From the NCBI RefSeq assembly GCF_900156495.1, contig NZ_FTNT01000003.1, positions 372,001 through 436,000 of the forward strand: DNA of 64,000 bases, given 5' to 3'. A model generated the notes under the pieces. That model was not told the DNA's origin. It searched no databases and was given only the letters and a program-made list of their open reading frames with translations. Origin of the DNA: Williamsia sterculiae. GTDB taxonomy: Bacteria > Actinomycetota > Actinomycetes > Mycobacteriales > Mycobacteriaceae. Numbering within the stretch: the stretch's first letter is position 1; every line of letters begins with the position of its first letter. The position numbers and the translations under genes are program-made. This document shows positions 36,090 through 43,490 of the stretch, in pieces.

Positions 36090-37715
36090 GTGACAACCCA
36101 ACTCCTGCTCGGTGGACAGGTCTACTCCCACGACGTCCCCGACGCGACGGCCATGGCGGTCACCGACGGGGTGGTGGCGTGGGTCGGTGTCGACCACGTG
36201 GGTCGGTCCCTGCATCCCGGAGCCGAGGTCATCGACCTCGACGGCGCGTTCGTCGCCCCGGCATTCGTCGACACCCACGTACATCTGACGTCCAGCGGGT
36301 TGTCGCTGGGCGGACTCGATCTCAGCGAGGCGACCAGCGCCACGGACTGTCTCGACCGACTCCGCACCCACGCGGCGCAGAGCGACGACGACATCATCTG
36401 GGGACTGGGTTGGGACTCGTCCGCGTGGGCGGATCCCACCGAGTTCACCACCTCCGACGTCGACGCCGCGGTCGGTCGTCGAGCGGTCTACCTGGCTCGT
36501 ATCGATGAGCACTCCGCGGTCGTGTCGTCGGCGCTGCGCGCACTCGCCCACGACGTGGACGAGGCCCCCGGGTTCGATGCCGAGGGAGCGTTGACCGCCG
36601 AAGCCCATCACCGTGTCCGGGGTGCCGCGCGGACGTTGCTCCGGGGTCGGCAACGCGAACGTGCACAACGCCGTGCCCTGGATTTCGCCGCCGCACACGG
36701 CGTGGTGGCGGTGCACGAGAACGGTGGCCCCGACATCAGCGGCCTCGACGACCTGCTCGCCCTGAGCGATCTCGGGCACCCGGTGCACATCCGGCGGTAC
36801 TGGGGTCAGGCGGCCACCGATGCCGACGAGGTGGCGTCGTTGATCGCCACGACCGGCGCCGACGGGTTGGCCGGTGATCTGTTCATCGACGGTGCGATCG
36901 GCTCGCACACCGCGTGGTTGACGGCGCCGTACGACGACGACCCCACCATGACCGGTGTCGCCTACATGGATTCCGACGCGGTGTACGCGCACCTGCGCTC
37001 GTGCACCGCGGCCGGTGTGCAGGCCGGGTTCCACATGATCGGCGATGCCGCCACCGCCTGTGTGGTCGGCGCGCTGCGTCGACTGGTCGACGAGTTCGGT
37101 GGTCCGGCGGTCGCCCGCTGCGGCCACCGACTCGAACACGTGGAGATGACCGACGCCGGGGACGCCGCCGTCTTCGCCGCGGCCGGGGTCATCGCGAGCA
37201 TGCAACCCCTGTTCGACGCCCTGTGGGGCGGTCCGGGCCAGCTCTACGCCCAGCGGCTCGGCGTCGATCGCGGCAGCAGGCTGAACGACTTCGCGACCCT
37301 CGCGCGCGCCGGGGTGGGGTTGGCGTTCAGTTCGGATTCACCCGTCACCCCCATCGATCCCTGGTCCACCGTCCGGGCCGCGGTGCACCACAACAACCCG
37401 GTCAGCGCCGTGTCGGCGCGGGCCGCGTTCACCGCCTGCACCCGCGGCGCCTGGCGCGCGGGCGGCGTGCGCGATGGTCTGACCGGCACCCTGACCCCGG
37501 GTGCCCCCGCGCACTACGCGGTCTGGGACGCCGATGACCTGGTGGTGGCCGGGTCGTCGGACGACGTGCAGCGTTGGTCAACCGACCCGCGATCGCGCGT
37601 GCCTGCCCTTCCCGACGTCGCGCCCGGTGGTCGACTCCCGCGATGCCTGCGCACCGTGCGCGACGGGCGCACCATCTACGACGCCGCCGCGGGGGTCGTC
37701 GAGGCCGACGCATGA
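36090..37715 (+). CDS. Amidohydrolase (YtcJ-like)
   Basis: A 541-residue amidohydrolase of the YtcJ/cytosine-deaminase-like superfamily. The metal-binding HxH is in VAPAFVDTHVHLTSSGLSLG; further ligand regions are VVAVHENGGPDI, IDGAIGSHTAWLTAPYDDD, VQAGFHMIGDAAT, HRLEHVEMT and VGLAFSSDSPVTPIDP. The reaction is hydrolysis of an amide or related bond in an unknown substrate. The GTG start at 36090 gives the usual LLLGGQVYSHD N-terminus. The stop overlaps the lnt start by ATGA, so it is translationally coupled to lnt, an odd pairing that need not mean shared function. Confidence 0.85.
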   Translation: MTTQLLLGGQVYSHDVPDATAMAVTDGVVAWVGVDHVGRSLHPGAEVIDLDGAFVAPAFVDTHVHLTSSGLSLGGLDLSEATSATDCLDRLRTHAAQSDDDIIWGLGWDSSAWADPTEFTTSDVDAAVGRRAVYLARIDEHSAVVSSALRALAHDVDEAPGFDAEGALTAEAHHRVRGAARTLLRGRQRERAQRRALDFAAAHGVVAVHENGGPDISGLDDLLALSDLGHPVHIRRYWGQAATDADEVASLIATTGADGLAGDLFIDGAIGSHTAWLTAPYDDDPTMTGVAYMDSDAVYAHLRSCTAAGVQAGFHMIGDAATACVVGALRRLVDEFGGPAVARCGHRLEHVEMTDAGDAAVFAAAGVIASMQPLFDALWGGPGQLYAQRLGVDRGSRLNDFATLARAGVGLAFSSDSPVTPIDPWSTVRAAVHHNNPVSAVSARAAFTACTRGAWRAGGVRDGLTGTLTPGAPAHYAVWDADDLVVAGSSDDVQRWSTDPRSRVPALPDVAPGGRLPRCLRTVRDGRTIYDAAAGVVEADA

Positions 37716-39436
37716 CGGTTCGCGACCGGTTGGCCGCGGCGCCGGACCGGGCCGCCGTGGTGCGCTGGGCGGTGCCGACCGTGATCGCCGCCGTCGCCGG
37801 TGTGCTGCTGTGGGCGGCCTTCCCGCCGCGCAACCTGTGGTACCTGGCGGTCTTGTCGACCGCGGCGTTCGCCGGTCTGTTGCGGTGGCGGCGACCGCGC
37901 GTCCGCACCGGCCTGTGGTGGGGGTTCGTCTACGGGTTGGGCTTCTACCTTCCGCTGCTGCCGTGGATCGGCGTCTATGTGGGGCCGCTGCCGTGGATCG
38001 CGCTCGCTGTTGCGTTGGCGCTGTACCAGGGATTTTTCGGCGTGGTCGCGACCCTGACCATGCGGCTGCCCGGCGCACCGGTCTGGTTCGGGTTGTCGTG
38101 GGTGGCGGTGGAATGGCTGCGGTCGAATTTCCCGTTCGGCGGATTCCCGTGGGGACGGGTCGCGTTCAGTCAGGTGGGCAGCCCACTGCTGCCGGTCGCC
38201 GCGCTGGCGGGTGCCCCAGGATTGTCGTTCGCGGTGGTGCTCACCGGTGCTAGCCTGGCCACGCTGGTGGTGACGGGGACACGACGGACCCGTTCGTCCG
38301 GCGACGTACGCGGCGCGGTGGTCGGTGTGGTCTGCCTGCTCGTCGGTCCGGTCTGCGCCGCGGTGATGTGGTCACCGGTACACGATCGCGACGAGTCGTC
38401 GGATACCGTGACCATCGCCGTCGTCCAGGGCAACGTGCCGCGTCTGGGCCTCGATTTCAACGCGCAACGACGCGCGGTCCTGGACAACCACATCGCCGAG
38501 ACGGCCCGTCTGGCCGCGTCGATCCGCGCTGGACGAGAGCCCCGGCCCGACGTGGTGCTTTGGCCGGAGAACGCCTCCGACATCGACCCCCTGCGCAACG
38601 CCGACGCCGCGGCTGAGATCGGGGCGGCATCGGCCGACGTCGGTGCACCCATCCTGGTGGGCACCCTCATCTACGGCGACGACCGTGACGACCGACCCAC
38701 CAACACGGTGCTGGTCTGGGATGGTGAGCGAGGACCGATCGGCCGCTACGACAAGAAGATCATCCAGCCGTTCGGCGAGTACCTGCCATGGCGCAGCTTC
38801 TTCCGGCTGTTCTCCTCCTACGCCGACCAGGCGGGCAACTTCCGGCCCGGCTCGGGGCCGGGCGTGTTGACGGTGCGTGCCGCGACCACCACCAGCGAGC
38901 AGCTCCGGGTGGGTGTCTCGACCTGTTGGGAGGTCGCCTTCGACCGGTCGGCGCGTGACGCGGTCCGCAACGGTGCGCAGTTGCTCGATGTGCCCACCAA
39001 CAACGCCACCTTCGGACGTACGCAGATGACCTACCAGCAGCTGGCGATGTCGCAGGTTCGTGCGGTCGAGCACGGTCGGACGGTCGCCGTGGCGGCGACC
39101 ACCGGGGTGAGTGCGATCGTCGCTCCCGACGGGTCGGCGACGCGACAGACCGACTTCTTCACCCCTGCGCATCTGACCGCGCGGGTGCCGCTGCAGACGA
39201 CGACCACCCTGGCCACCCGGATGGGTGCGGTGCCCGAGCTGCTCGGCGTGGTCGTTGCGGCGCTCGGGTTTTTGTTCGCGCTGGTCTTCCGTACTAGGTT
39301 CAGTGGACGCATGCGACGACACGCCGTGCCTTCCGGAACCCGCGACGGGTCCGGACCTGGTGTTTCATCGACACGAGCCGTGGTCGCATCGCCCACCGCA
39401 CAGAGAGCAAAGGAGCCCGATGGCAGCGGGGACTGA
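37712..39436 (+). CDS. lnt: Apolipoprotein N-acyltransferase
   Basis: A 574-residue integral membrane acyltransferase: about eight hydrophobic segments (e.g. [30 protein letters not shown]) around a periplasmic nitrilase domain. The catalytic Glu-Lys-Cys triad is visible in [30 protein letters not shown] and [14 protein letters not shown]. It adds the third acyl chain to the N-terminal cysteine of lipoproteins. ATG 37712 overlaps the amidohydrolase stop. Its end overlaps ppm1 by 17 bases. In M. tuberculosis the two activities are one polypeptide; here they are separate, as in several relatives. Confidence 0.92.
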   Translation: MTVRDRLAAAPDRAAVVRWAVPTVIAAVAGVLLWAAFPPRNLWYLAVLSTAAFAGLLRWRRPRVRTGLWWGFVYGLGFYLPLLPWIGVYVGPLPWIALAVALALYQGFFGVVATLTMRLPGAPVWFGLSWVAVEWLRSNFPFGGFPWGRVAFSQVGSPLLPVAALAGAPGLSFAVVLTGASLATLVVTGTRRTRSSGDVRGAVVGVVCLLVGPVCAAVMWSPVHDRDESSDTVTIAVVQGNVPRLGLDFNAQRRAVLDNHIAETARLAASIRAGREPRPDVVLWPENASDIDPLRNADAAAEIGAASADVGAPILVGTLIYGDDRDDRPTNTVLVWDGERGPIGRYDKKIIQPFGEYLPWRSFFRLFSSYADQAGNFRPGSGPGVLTVRAATTTSEQLRVGVSTCWEVAFDRSARDAVRNGAQLLDVPTNNATFGRTQMTYQQLAMSQVRAVEHGRTVAVAATTGVSAIVAPDGSATRQTDFFTPAHLTARVPLQTTTTLATRMGAVPELLGVVVAALGFLFALVFRTRFSGRMRRHAVPSGTRDGSGPGVSSTRAVVASPTAQRAKEPDGSGD

Positions 39437-40262
39437 CGAGTCGAACCCGGCTGGCGACAGCAGGGTGGCGGCCGACGCGACGGCCACCGACCCCACGCCC
39501 ACACCGGTGGTCGATCCGACCGGAACCGGGGCTCTGGTGATCATCCCGACGTTCAACGAGCGCGAGAATCTTCCGGTCATCACCGAACGCCTGCTGGGGT
39601 CCCTGCCCGGTATCACCGTCCTGGTGGTCGATGACGACAGCCCGGACGGCACCGGTGATCTGGCCGACCGACTGGCTGCGGACGACCCGGCCGGTCGCAT
39701 CAAGGTCATGCACCGGACCGGCAAGGGCGGCCTCGGTACCGCATACCTGGCCGGCTTCCGGCAGGGTCTCGACGACGGTTTTCAGGTCTTGGTGGAGATG
39801 GACGCCGACGGCAGCCATGCCCCCGAGCAGTTGTCCCGGTTGTTGGAGAAGGTCAACGAGGGATACGACCTGGTCATCGGGTCGCGCTATGTTCCGGGTG
39901 GCGAGCTGGTGAACTGGCCCCGCCGCCGCGAACTGCTCTCGCGTGGGGCCAATCTGTACGCACGGTTGGCTCTGGGCTCGAGCGTGCACGACATCACCGC
40001 CGGATACCGGGCCTACCGCCGCGCGGTGTTGGAGAAGATCGCCCTGGACACGGTCGATTCGCAGGGATACTGCTTCCAGATCGACCTCGCCTGGCGCGCT
40101 CTGCAGGCCGGGTTCCGGGTGGGCGAGGTACCCATCACCTTCACCGAGCGCGAGATCGGCGAATCGAAGATGAGCGGCTCGGTGATGGGCGAGGCATTCT
40201 TCAAGGTCGCCCGCTGGGGTCTCGACCATCGGCTGGAGAAGGTGGGCATCAAGCGGGTCTGA
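39420..40262 (+). CDS. ppm1: Polyprenol monophosphomannose synthase Ppm1
   Basis: A 280-residue GT2 dolichol-phosphate-mannose-type synthase. Motifs: [52 protein letters not shown] (DxD) and [20 protein letters not shown]. It transfers mannose from GDP-mannose to polyprenyl phosphate, the donor for lipomannan, lipoarabinomannan and protein mannosylation. It has no C-terminal membrane segment, so membrane recruitment may rely on Lnt, whose gene it overlaps by 17 bases. ATG 39420 has AAAGGAG upstream. A strong hairpin follows its stop. Confidence 0.93.
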   Translation: MAAGTDESNPAGDSRVAADATATDPTPTPVVDPTGTGALVIIPTFNERENLPVITERLLGSLPGITVLVVDDDSPDGTGDLADRLAADDPAGRIKVMHRTGKGGLGTAYLAGFRQGLDDGFQVLVEMDADGSHAPEQLSRLLEKVNEGYDLVIGSRYVPGGELVNWPRRRELLSRGANLYARLALGSSVHDITAGYRAYRRAVLEKIALDTVDSQGYCFQIDLAWRALQAGFRVGEVPITFTEREIGESKMSGSVMGEAFFKVARWGLDHRLEKVGIKRV

Positions 40263-40269
40263 ACGCGAG

Positions 40270-40304
40270 ACGGGTGGTCGGGGCCTGTGCCCGCGACCAC
40301 CCGT
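40270..40304. terminator. Bidirectional hairpin terminator between ppm1 and rbpA
   Basis: A perfect 11-bp stem, ACGGGTGGTCG (40270-40280) with CGACCACCCGT (40294-40304), and a 13-base loop. It lies between two convergent genes and can serve both strands. No U-tract. Confidence 0.65.
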
Positions 40305-40331
40305 GTCGGTGCGATCCAGAGAGTTCTTCGA

Positions 40332-40676
40332 TCAGCTGGTGAGGCCCTTGCGACGCTGCTTGAGCAGATCCATCCGCTCGTTCAGCAGCACCTCCAGCTC
40401 GTCCTCGGAACGCCGCTCGAGCAGCATGTCCCAGTGGGTACGCGGCGGTTTGGTCTTCTTCTCCTCGGGTTCGGCGCCCTCGAGGATGGTGCCTTCCATC
40501 CCGTTCTTGCAAGGCCACTTCGACGGGATCTCCGCGTCGTCCGCGAACGGGACCTCGAAGATCTCCCCGTTGTCGGTCCGGTACTGCACCAGTCGTCGAG
40601 GAGCCAGGTCGTGGTCACGATCGGTCTCGTAACTCACGGCACCCAGCCGGCTGCCTCGAAGTACTCGATCTGCCAT
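40332..40676 (-). CDS. rbpA: RNA polymerase-binding protein RbpA
   Basis: A 114-residue protein: MADRVLRGSRLGAVSYETDR, ARRLVQYRTDNG-like core PRRLVQYRTDNGEIFEVPF, WPCKNGMEGTILEG and the C-terminal sigma-binding region LLERRSEDELEVLLNERMDL. RbpA is an essential actinobacterial activator that binds RNA polymerase and group 1/2 sigma factors and stabilises the open complex. ATG 40676 gives the standard N-terminus. It converges with ppm1, as Rv2050 and Rv2051c do in M. tuberculosis (from memory). The usual core cysteine pair is reduced here to a single Cys (WPCKNG). Confidence 0.95.
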   Translation of the reverse strand: MADRVLRGSRLGAVSYETDRDHDLAPRRLVQYRTDNGEIFEVPFADDAEIPSKWPCKNGMEGTILEGAEPEEKKTKPPRTHWDMLLERRSEDELEVLLNERMDLLKQRRKGLTS

Positions 40677-40909
40677 TCGTGAAGTCCTCTCTCCTCGGTC
40701 TCGTCTCGACCCGGACCACCCCACAACGCGCGGACCCGGTCGGACATTCCCCGCACAGCCGATCGGGCCCGCGTCCCACCCGGCGGTGTGGTGACGATCC
40801 ACCGCGGTGCGGCCGCTACTGCGTGCCCGACGCCCCCTGCGCGGCGCTCAACAGGAACATTCTACGCGCCACACCTCCGCCGGTCACATCGCGGCGCTGT
40901 GGGTCGCGG

Positions 40910-40915
40910 TAGCCT
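40910..40915 (+). promoter_or_regulatory. -10 element for a leaderless transcript of the 40923 gene
   Basis: TAGCCT at 40910-40915 ends seven bases before ATG 40923, so the transcript would start at about the start codon. No clear -35 is visible. Confidence 0.35.
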
Positions 40916-40922
40916 CGGCGCC

Positions 40923-41264
40923 ATGACGACCGCAGACAGGCTCGGCACGCGTAAGCCGTACGCCTGTGCGTGGTGTGGCCGCGAGATCGTCGACAGTGGC
41001 TCCGGCCGCCGCCGCCGGTACTGCAAGCAGGCCTGCCGACAACGCGCCTACGAGAGCCGGTCGTCGGGTGACACGTCTGTCCCTGACGATGCGGTGGTGC
41101 TGAGTTCACATCAGGCGACCGATCTGCGCGACCGCCTGTTCGCTCTCCGCTGTGGGGTCGAGGACCTCGACACCGCTCTGCGGGAAGGCGCCGAACACGA
41201 CGAACTGACCGCGATGTCGCGCGACCTGCTGTCGATGGCGCGGGAAGCCGAACGGCTGCGCTGA
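40923..41264 (+). CDS. Small zinc-ribbon-like protein
   Basis: A 113-residue protein of unknown function. Its N-terminal third has two cysteine pairs, ACAWCGREIVDSG and RRYCKQACRQRAYE, in a basic context (GRRRR), fitting a small zinc finger that might bind nucleic acid. The rest is helical: ATDLRDRLFALRCGVEDLDT and MSRDLLSMAREAERLR. It is divergent from rbpA with a 246-base gap and converges with four bases on the double-TerD gene. The ATG follows a leaderless-type -10 element. Confidence 0.7.
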   Translation: MTTADRLGTRKPYACAWCGREIVDSGSGRRRRYCKQACRQRAYESRSSGDTSVPDDAVVLSSHQATDLRDRLFALRCGVEDLDTALREGAEHDELTAMSRDLLSMAREAERLR

Positions 41265-41268
41265 CGGG

Positions 41269-42525
41269 TCAGCGAGTGATGAAACGCTCCACCGGCGCGG
41301 GTGCGCCACCCGCGGATTTCACGGCCTCACCCGGGTGCCGCGCCGAGATGCCCTCACCGATCGCCTCGAGCTTCCAGTCCGGCCCGGCCCGATAGACCTT
41401 GGCCATGACGAGACCGGTGAACGGCATGCCGCCGGCGAGCGTGTACCGGGCCAGTTCGATGTCGGTGGTCGCGTCGACCAGACGGCAGAACGCGTTGTCG
41501 ATCTGTTCGAACGTCTGGCCCTGATACGAGGTCACGATGAACAGGATCTGGTCGACGCTCGGGTGTATCCGGGTGAGATCTACGTCGATCACCTCGTCGT
41601 CGCCCTCACCCTCGCCGGTGAGGTTGTCGCCGCGATGCCGGATGGAGGCGTCCTTGGACACCAGTTGTCCGTAGTAGGCGATGTCGATGACCCGTCCGCC
41701 GGACACCAGGATCGCCGACGCGTCGAGGTCGATGGCCGAGCTGCGCGCCGAGGAGAGAAACCCTCCTCGCTTGGTGATCGGATCCCAGCCGAGGCCCATC
41801 ATGATGCGGGTCAGCGCGACCCCGCCGTCCTTCTTCAACGACACCCGCTGCCCCTTGGTGAGGCTGATCGGGCGGTCCTTGGTCAGGCTGACCTCACCCG
41901 CTGCACCCGCTGCGAGGTCGGCGGTCCGCTGATGCTGCGGCGCCGCGGTGGGGCGCTCGTACCGCGGCGCCGCGGTGGCTGGCGGGGGTGGTGGTGCGGG
42001 TGCTGTCGGGGCTGCAGGAGGCGTCGGGGCGGGCTGATCGTCGACGGACACCCCGTGGTCGGTGACCAGGGCCGCGAATCCGCCCGCGTACCCCTGCCCG
42101 ACTGCGCGCACCTTCCAGGCACCACCGCGGCGATACACCTCGAGAGCGATGACGATCGACTCCGAGGACAAGCCGTCGATGGTGTAGTTGTAGAGCTCCT
42201 GACCGCCTGCGATCACATGCGCGACCGGTGCCGCGACGGCGCCGAACGTGCCGCTGTCGAGGGTGATGACCGCCCGTACCTGAGCGATGTCGGCGGGGAT
42301 GGCCGACAGTGTCAGCTCCAGCGTGCCGATACCCGCGCCGCCTCGGAGGGCCACGCCCGGACCGGTGGGTTGGTTGTAGAACACGAAGTCGGCGTCGGTG
42401 CGCACCGTGCCGTTCTCCGTCACCAGCAACGCGGACACATCACCGGCCGTGGCCAGGTCCACCGACACGGTGACCGCGTCTGTGTTCAGCGGGCCGTTCT
42501 GCCCCTTCGCCAGCGTCATCGTCAT
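41269..42525 (-). CDS. Double TerD-domain protein
   Basis: A 418-residue protein with two TerD domains joined by a Pro/Ala-rich linker (~164-205). The C-terminal TerD (~210-400) has the acidic calcium-binding elements AIDLDASAIL (265-273) and [13 protein letters not shown] (299-311). The N-terminal TerD (1-~163) lacks both, reading AGDVSALLVTENGT and DFVFYNQPTG instead. A KGQRVSLKKDGG lead precedes the second domain. TerD proteins are calcium-binding and linked to tellurite, phage and stress responses. ATG 42525 overlaps the HAD stop (ATGA); it is the last gene of the minus-strand Ter operon. Confidence 0.88.
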   Translation of the reverse strand: MTMTLAKGQNGPLNTDAVTVSVDLATAGDVSALLVTENGTVRTDADFVFYNQPTGPGVALRGGAGIGTLELTLSAIPADIAQVRAVITLDSGTFGAVAAPVAHVIAGGQELYNYTIDGLSSESIVIALEVYRRGGAWKVRAVGQGYAGGFAALVTDHGVSVDDQPAPTPPAAPTAPAPPPPPATAAPRYERPTAAPQHQRTADLAAGAAGEVSLTKDRPISLTKGQRVSLKKDGGVALTRIMMGLGWDPITKRGGFLSSARSSAIDLDASAILVSGGRVIDIAYYGQLVSKDASIRHRGDNLTGEGEGDDEVIDVDLTRIHPSVDQILFIVTSYQGQTFEQIDNAFCRLVDATTDIELARYTLAGGMPFTGLVMAKVYRAGPDWKLEAIGEGISARHPGEAVKSAGGAPAPVERFITR

Positions 42526-43490
42526 GTGTAGTGCCTCTCTCCGGCGTGTGCGCCCGGGTGATCGTGATGTGCGGACACGTCCATCGTGTCCCCGACGGAG
42601 TCGGTCTCGATGTCCCCGACGGAGTCGGTCTCGATGTCCCCGACAGAGTCTGTCCCGTTGTTACCGACGGAGTCGGTCTCCACCTGCTGCGTCAGCCATG
42701 TCAGCAGTTCCTCGGCCGCGGACGCCCCGTCGGAGTCGGTGACGGCGACCGACGGCGCCGACCAGCCCAGTTCCTCCAGTTCCCCGTGCCGGGGACGGAT
42801 GGCGCCGGCGGCGGCGGCCAGGACCGGGATGTCCAGGGCGCCGTCCCCGGCCGCGAACAGCCGCTCCCGAGACCCCCCGATGCGGTCGAGGATCTCGTCG
42901 ACGGCATTCATCTTGGTCAGCCCGTCGGGCATCAGATACACCTTGCGACCCTGCCGCGAGAGGTTCCAACCGCGGGCTGCCACCGCATCCCGCCATCGCG
43001 GTAGTCGGTCGTCGGGTAGGGCGGCGACGTCGACCACGGCGTAGCAGAACAAGTCGTCGGCGAGTCGGGTCGCGTGCATCCAGGCACTGCCGGCGTCGGC
43101 GGAGAAGAGCGCGGCGACCTCGGACAACGGCGCGGAGTCGCGCCGGAGGCGATCACGGACCCGTCGGTGCCACTGGGCGTCGGGCTCACCGTCGCACAGC
43201 AGGGTTCCACCATTGGCGGCCACCGCGTATCGCGGCATCGGCAGCGGCAGCCGTACCCGCCGGTACTGCTCGACGGTGCGGGTGGTGCAGGGGACCACGG
43301 TGGCCCGCGTGGTCAGCCGCTCGAGCAGACCCATCGCTGGCACCGTCATGAACGACTGCGGGTTGTCGCGGTAGACCTCGACGCACCGCAACGCGTCCTG
43401 CGACACCGCGCCTGCGGCCGCTCGCGAGTAGATCAGCGTGCGGTCCAGATCCAGCACGACCGTCGGGGGAACGAATCCGGCCGCGGTCAC
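42522..43490 (-). CDS. HAD-family hydrolase of the Ter operon
   Basis: A 322-residue haloacid-dehalogenase-superfamily phosphatase. All motifs are present: nucleophile PTVVLDLDRTLIYSRA, motif II Thr in VVPCTTRTVEQYR, Lys in VYLMPDGLTKMNAV and the acidic LFAAGDGALDIPVL. It likely dephosphorylates a sugar- or nucleotide-like intermediate. GTG 43490 overlaps the PRTase stop; the longer frame upstream is antisense-quality sequence. The last ~40 residues are not HAD but four near-copies of an ETDSVGDI-like octapeptide, encoded by a 24-bp tandem repeat, ending in a His-rich tail. Its stop overlaps the double-TerD gene. Confidence 0.87.
   Translation of the reverse strand: MTAAGFVPPTVVLDLDRTLIYSRAAAGAVSQDALRCVEVYRDNPQSFMTVPAMGLLERLTTRATVVPCTTRTVEQYRRVRLPLPMPRYAVAANGGTLLCDGEPDAQWHRRVRDRLRRDSAPLSEVAALFSADAGSAWMHATRLADDLFCYAVVDVAALPDDRLPRWRDAVAARGWNLSRQGRKVYLMPDGLTKMNAVDEILDRIGGSRERLFAAGDGALDIPVLAAAAGAIRPRHGELEELGWSAPSVAVTDSDGASAAEELLTWLTQQVETDSVGNNGTDSVGDIETDSVGDIETDSVGDTMDVSAHHDHPGAHAGERHYT
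42588..42683 (-). repeat. Four 24-bp tandem repeats inside the HAD gene
   Basis: Units at 42588-42611, 42612-42635, 42636-42659 and 42660-42683. The first two are identical; the third and fourth differ at a few positions. Being a multiple of three, copy-number change would keep the frame and only alter the number of acidic ETDSVGDI-like repeats at the protein's C-terminus. Confidence 0.9.
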
